Origin: Sphingosinicella sp.
GTDB lineage: Bacteria; Pseudomonadota; Alphaproteobacteria; Sphingomonadales; Sphingomonadaceae
DNA: 64,000 nucleotides
Assembly: GCF_013911755.1 (NCBI RefSeq)
Contig: NZ_JACESP010000021.1
Span: forward strand, 1 to 64,000
Direction of reading: 5' to 3'
A program made the position numbers and the translations under genes. This document shows positions 61,820 through 64,000 of this stretch, piece by piece. Position 1 is the stretch's first letter. Each line of letters opens with the position of its first letter. Below the pieces are notes generated by a model that had not been told where the DNA came from, made no database searches, and saw nothing but the letters and a program-made list of their open reading frames with translations.

Positions 61820-61911
61820 GGCACCGCTCTATGCGCGAACCGGACTCGCCGAACAAAACACAATGTCTTGTGCGCGGCCTAGCTGCCTTTTCCGACGCGT
61901 TTTCACCCCCG

Positions 61912-61970
61912 GTCACACAATGTCACAAAACTGTAATAATTCATTTACGGGACTGTCATAAAACTGTAAT
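61912..61970 (+). promoter_or_regulatory. Tandem Pho boxes (PhoB-binding sites)
   Basis: Two 18-base sites match the Pho box (CTGTCAT-N4-CTGTCAT-like): ATGTCACAAAACTGTAAT (61920-61937) and CTGTCATAAAACTGTAAT (61953-61970), starts 33 bases apart, close to three helical turns. A further half-site GTCAC (61912-61916) lies ten bases before the first. They precede the lipoprotein gene at 62025 by 55 bases and are about 100-150 bases upstream of cysD on the other strand. Confidence 0.75.
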
Positions 61971-62024
61971 GTGCAAAAAAAGACGGGTTCCTGAGTCGAG
62001 GACCAGTACCGAGGGAGTATCGCC

Positions 62025-62387
62025 ATGAAACTTGCGTTTGCTACCATTGCCGCCGCCGCTCTCCTTGCGGGCTGCACCACGTCGCCCACCCAGCAGGCCG
62101 AAATCGGCTATGCGCCGGGCTCGCTCGGCTATGCGGCGATGATGCAGGGCAACTGGCAGAAGGCGGAATCCCAGCTGGCGCGCACGGACGCGGACGATCC
62201 CGCCCGCCTCCTCAACCTTGCGCAAATCTACCGCGTGACCGAGCGCGATCTCGCCGCGCGCGATCTTTATGCGAAGGTGCTGGAAGAAGACGACATGCAG
62301 CTCGTGCTTTCGGACGGCAGCGTCGTTTCGGCCCATACGGTCGCAAAATCGGCGCTGCAGACGACGGCAACCGCCGCCCGCAACTAA
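62025..62387 (+). CDS. Small lipoprotein with a TPR-like region
   Basis: A 120-residue lipoprotein. It starts MKLAFATIAAAALLAGCTTS with the lipobox LLAGC, so it is anchored by Cys17, probably in the outer membrane. The mature part has a TPR-like pair of helices (LGYAAMMQGNWQKAESQLARTDADDPARLLNLAQIYRVTERDLAARDLYAKVLEED). The start is ATG 62025, after GAGGGAG (62011-62017). Pho boxes lie upstream, so it may belong to the phosphate-starvation response; its function is unknown. The stop overlaps the convergent gene by four bases. Confidence 0.85.
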   Translation: MKLAFATIAAAALLAGCTTSPTQQAEIGYAPGSLGYAAMMQGNWQKAESQLARTDADDPARLLNLAQIYRVTERDLAARDLYAKVLEEDDMQLVLSDGSVVSAHTVAKSALQTTATAARN

Positions 62388-62848
62388 CGGCAGCCGATCA
62401 GCCCGAAGACCGGGAGCACGACCGAACCGCGCGCTGACTGCCAGGTCAGCGTGCCTTCGGGAATGATTGCGCCTGCCAGCAGGCCTTCGCGCTGCTCGAT
62501 ACGGACATCGATGGTAAGGCTGTGCCCTGCCCCCGCGAAACGCTGCACGGGCGCGTGGCGGGCGATGGCGTCGCCTTCGGCCGCAGTTCGCGCGAGCGCG
62601 ATAACCTCACCGCCATCGATGATGCGCACGCTCGGCGGTTCATCCAGAATGAAGGCGATACGGCGTGCAGGCTCGGTGCGCTGCCAGAGCGCCATGCCGC
62701 ACTGGCCCTGCTGAAGCTCCTGCTGCGGGAGCTCGGCAAGCGGGCGTTCGGCGGAAACATTGGTCGCCAGCGGACGCGGCGCCGGGCCGCCGGCCCCGCC
62801 GCAGGACGCAGCGGCAAGCGCGCCAAGCAGAATCGCGGCGCGCTTCAT
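62384..62848 (-). CDS. Lipoprotein at the end of the type II secretion operon, unrecognised
   Basis: A 154-residue protein with a lipoprotein signal (MKRAAILLGALAAASCGGAG, lipobox AASC). The mature part is ELPQQELQQGQCGMALWQRTEPARRIAFILDEPPSVRIIDGG... with a final CR. I do not recognise the family. The ATG overlaps the gspN stop (ATGA), so it is translated with the secretion genes. The conserved-looking CGMALWQR and FIL segments resemble a beta-sandwich. It may be an accessory lipoprotein of the secretion apparatus; inference from position only. Confidence 0.6.
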   Translation of the reverse strand: MKRAAILLGALAAASCGGAGGPAPRPLATNVSAERPLAELPQQELQQGQCGMALWQRTEPARRIAFILDEPPSVRIIDGGEVIALARTAAEGDAIARHAPVQRFAGAGHSLTIDVRIEQREGLLAGAIIPEGTLTWQSARGSVVLPVFGLIGCR

Positions 62849-63552
62849 TGCAGGCGGCCCGCGCCGCGCAGCACGAGATTGCCGCCTTCGCCCACGAAAC
62901 CCGCGGCGAGGAGACCCGCATCGGTATCGGGCGCGCCCGCGACCTTGATCTCGTAGGTGTAGGCGGCATCGCCCGCGACGTGGACGAACAGGCTGGCGTC
63001 GCCCGCCGGGGTGCGCCCGGTGAGCGGCAGCAGCAGGCGCCCATCGGCGCAGGTCGCAGTGCCGGCAAGCGACATGCTGGACGTTTCCATGCGTACATCG
63101 GCGGAGACAGCGCCCGATGCTGTGCGGCAGGCCTTGTCCGCGAAGGCAACGCTGAAATCCTGAAGTGAAAGCGTCGCGGCTACGCCCGGCACGAGCGGCG
63201 GCATGGGTATGGCGGCAGTGACGCCATCAGCGGCGAAGGCGCCGCGCGCGGCCACGAGCGCGCCGACGGGTGCGGCTCCTTCCGCTTCCGGTGCGAAACG
63301 GAAACGCGCCTCGCCAGTGAGAAGCGCGAGCGGCGAGAGCGACAGGCGCAGATCCCCGAGCGCGGCGCTGCCGAACCCTGCTCCGGCTGCGTGGCCCGAC
63401 CAGATCGACCCCGAGACGCTGCGCGCATGGAAGCCCTGCGCAGGAAGCGGCGACAGCGACAGCGCGAACGCCAGCGGGAACAGGATCAGCAGGAACAGAA
63501 CCAGCGCCGCAGCGAACACCGCGGCGAGCGTGCGGACCGGAAGCACCGTCAT
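62845..63552 (-). CDS. gspN: Type II secretion system protein N
   Basis: A 235-residue bitopic inner-membrane protein. One membrane segment (residues about 8-32) is followed by a periplasmic beta-rich domain with HARSVSGSIWSGHAAGAGFGSAALGDLRLSLSPLALLTGEARFRF, the GspN signature (RSVSGSIWSG and GxLxxxLSPLALL). It overlaps gspM (ATGA) and the next lipoprotein gene (ATGA). GspN is an accessory component of the general secretion pathway found in a subset of systems. The C-terminal GRLQ ends the protein. Confidence 0.9.
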   Translation of the reverse strand: MTVLPVRTLAAVFAAALVLFLLILFPLAFALSLSPLPAQGFHARSVSGSIWSGHAAGAGFGSAALGDLRLSLSPLALLTGEARFRFAPEAEGAAPVGALVAARGAFAADGVTAAIPMPPLVPGVAATLSLQDFSVAFADKACRTASGAVSADVRMETSSMSLAGTATCADGRLLLPLTGRTPAGDASLFVHVAGDAAYTYEIKVAGAPDTDAGLLAAGFVGEGGNLVLRGAGRLQ

Positions 63553-64000
63553 GCCGGGCCGTCCGAGAAGCCGATCTCGGCGGAGACGGTGGAATCGTCG
63601 TTGCGCTGCACGAGCACGCGGTCCGCGACGACGCCTTCCTTCTCGAGCCCCGCGATCCAGCCGAACAGGAAGCTCGGCTTCACTGCCGCGATGCCCACGC
63701 GCACGCCGCCGTCTTCGGGCTGGGTAGAGGTGAATTCAAGTCCCGCCGCGCTCGCCGAGGCGGCGACGATGTCGCGCGCCGCGCGGCCGTCCTTGCCGGC
63801 GGAAGCGCCGCCCTCCGCAGCGATCCCGGCGGCGGCGGCGCGGACCGAGGGCATCTGCGCGGCGATCCGGTCGTGACGTTCGGCAGCGCTCTCCCGGAAG
63901 GCGGCAAGCGGCCGCAGGATCACGAGCCAGAACAGCATCACGAGCACGATAACGCCGAGGATGCCGAGCAGCCGCTGCTCGCGCGCGTCGCGGCCGTTCC
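63549..64000 (-). CDS. gspM: Type II secretion system protein M, 5' end beyond window
   Basis: The visible 150 residues begin at the window edge (NGRDAREQRLLGILGVIVLV) and include the membrane segment VIVLVMLFWLVILRPLAAFRESAAERHD and the ferredoxin-like periplasmic domain ending in NDDSTVSAEIGFSDGPA. REQRLL-(G/V)-hydrophobic-LRPL is the typical GspM start. It links GspL and the pseudopilus base in the inner membrane. The rest of the operon (gspC-L) would lie to the right. The gene overlaps gspN by four bases. The true start codon is not in the window. Confidence 0.88.
   Translation of the reverse strand, partial: NGRDAREQRLLGILGVIVLVMLFWLVILRPLAAFRESAAERHDRIAAQMPSVRAAAAGIAAEGGASAGKDGRAARDIVAASASAAGLEFTSTQPEDGGVRVGIAAVKPSFLFGWIAGLEKEGVVADRVLVQRNDDSTVSAEIGFSDGPA

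Overview
The window is typical, gene-dense chromosomal DNA of a GC-rich alphaproteobacterium, most likely Sphingomonadales. The basis is the set of alphaproteobacterial cell-cycle proteins (GcrA, DivK and MipZ), the alphaproteobacterial families DUF3572 and DUF4169, a Sphingomonas-type PgmG with a TTG start, poly-hydroxyalkanoate genes (PhaC and a phasin) and strong C/G codon bias. I see no rRNA, insertion sequence, prophage, CRISPR array or replication origin. No stretch longer than 300 bases lacks a gene.

Layout. 1-8.4 kb: the 5' end of homoserine dehydrogenase, an AlaC-like aminotransferase, PHA synthase, a nitronate monooxygenase, GcrA, an orphan ABC-2 permease, argF-hslO and a small exported protein. 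8.3-16.2 kb: apaG-metZ, tRNA-Gly(CCC), a dicarboxylate symporter, a second nitronate monooxygenase, cyclopropane synthase, photolyase and D-amino-acid aminotransferase. 16.2-20 kb: an ECF sigma / anti-sigma / periplasmic sensor operon, an unrecognised HTH protein with an acidic tail, a ParDE toxin-antitoxin pair with a clear operator, and a DUF4169 gene. 20-30.8 kb: korAB, an esterase with rppH, a TPR protein, a VOC protein, CsbD, a ThiS-ThiG fusion, aroQ and accBC. 30.8-38.6 kb: a Tat-exported amidase, arsC, topA, a 59-residue Myb-like protein, a guanidinium exporter behind a possible guanidine-II riboswitch, rnr and an HPt protein. 38.6-50 kb: an arginase-family gene, rpmG, divK, a five-gene overlapping cluster (DUF3572, HAD, RidA, GDPD, FemAB-like), a GGDEF protein, a Sel1 protein, a histidine kinase, panC, mipZ, a DnaJ-domain protein and pgmG. 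50-64 kb: phasin, clpS, dps, a flavin monooxygenase with two acyl-CoA dehydrogenases, a serine hydrolase, a MATE exporter, a thioesterase, cysD-cysNC, a lipoprotein behind tandem Pho boxes, and the end of a type II secretion operon (gspM, gspN and a lipoprotein).

How the parts fit. PhaC and the phasin are the polymerase and granule coat of PHA storage; the phasin promoter carries two copies of a TGCA-N-TGCA dyad, as expected for a PhaR-like repressor. GcrA, DivK and MipZ belong to the alphaproteobacterial cell-cycle circuit, and a GANTC methylation site lies upstream of mipZ. CysD/CysNC activate sulfate. AccBC, AroQ, PanC, ArgF, MetZ and ThiSG are primary biosynthesis.

I found no convincing large novel system. 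The most interesting signals are regulatory: the Pho boxes, the possible guanidine riboswitch, the phasin operators, a possibly leaderless ECF promoter, the ParDE operator, dispersed palindromes and hairpins covering ribosome binding sites. The unexplained proteins (18000-18839, 35357-35536, 16242-16877 and 62384-62848) are also worth a look.
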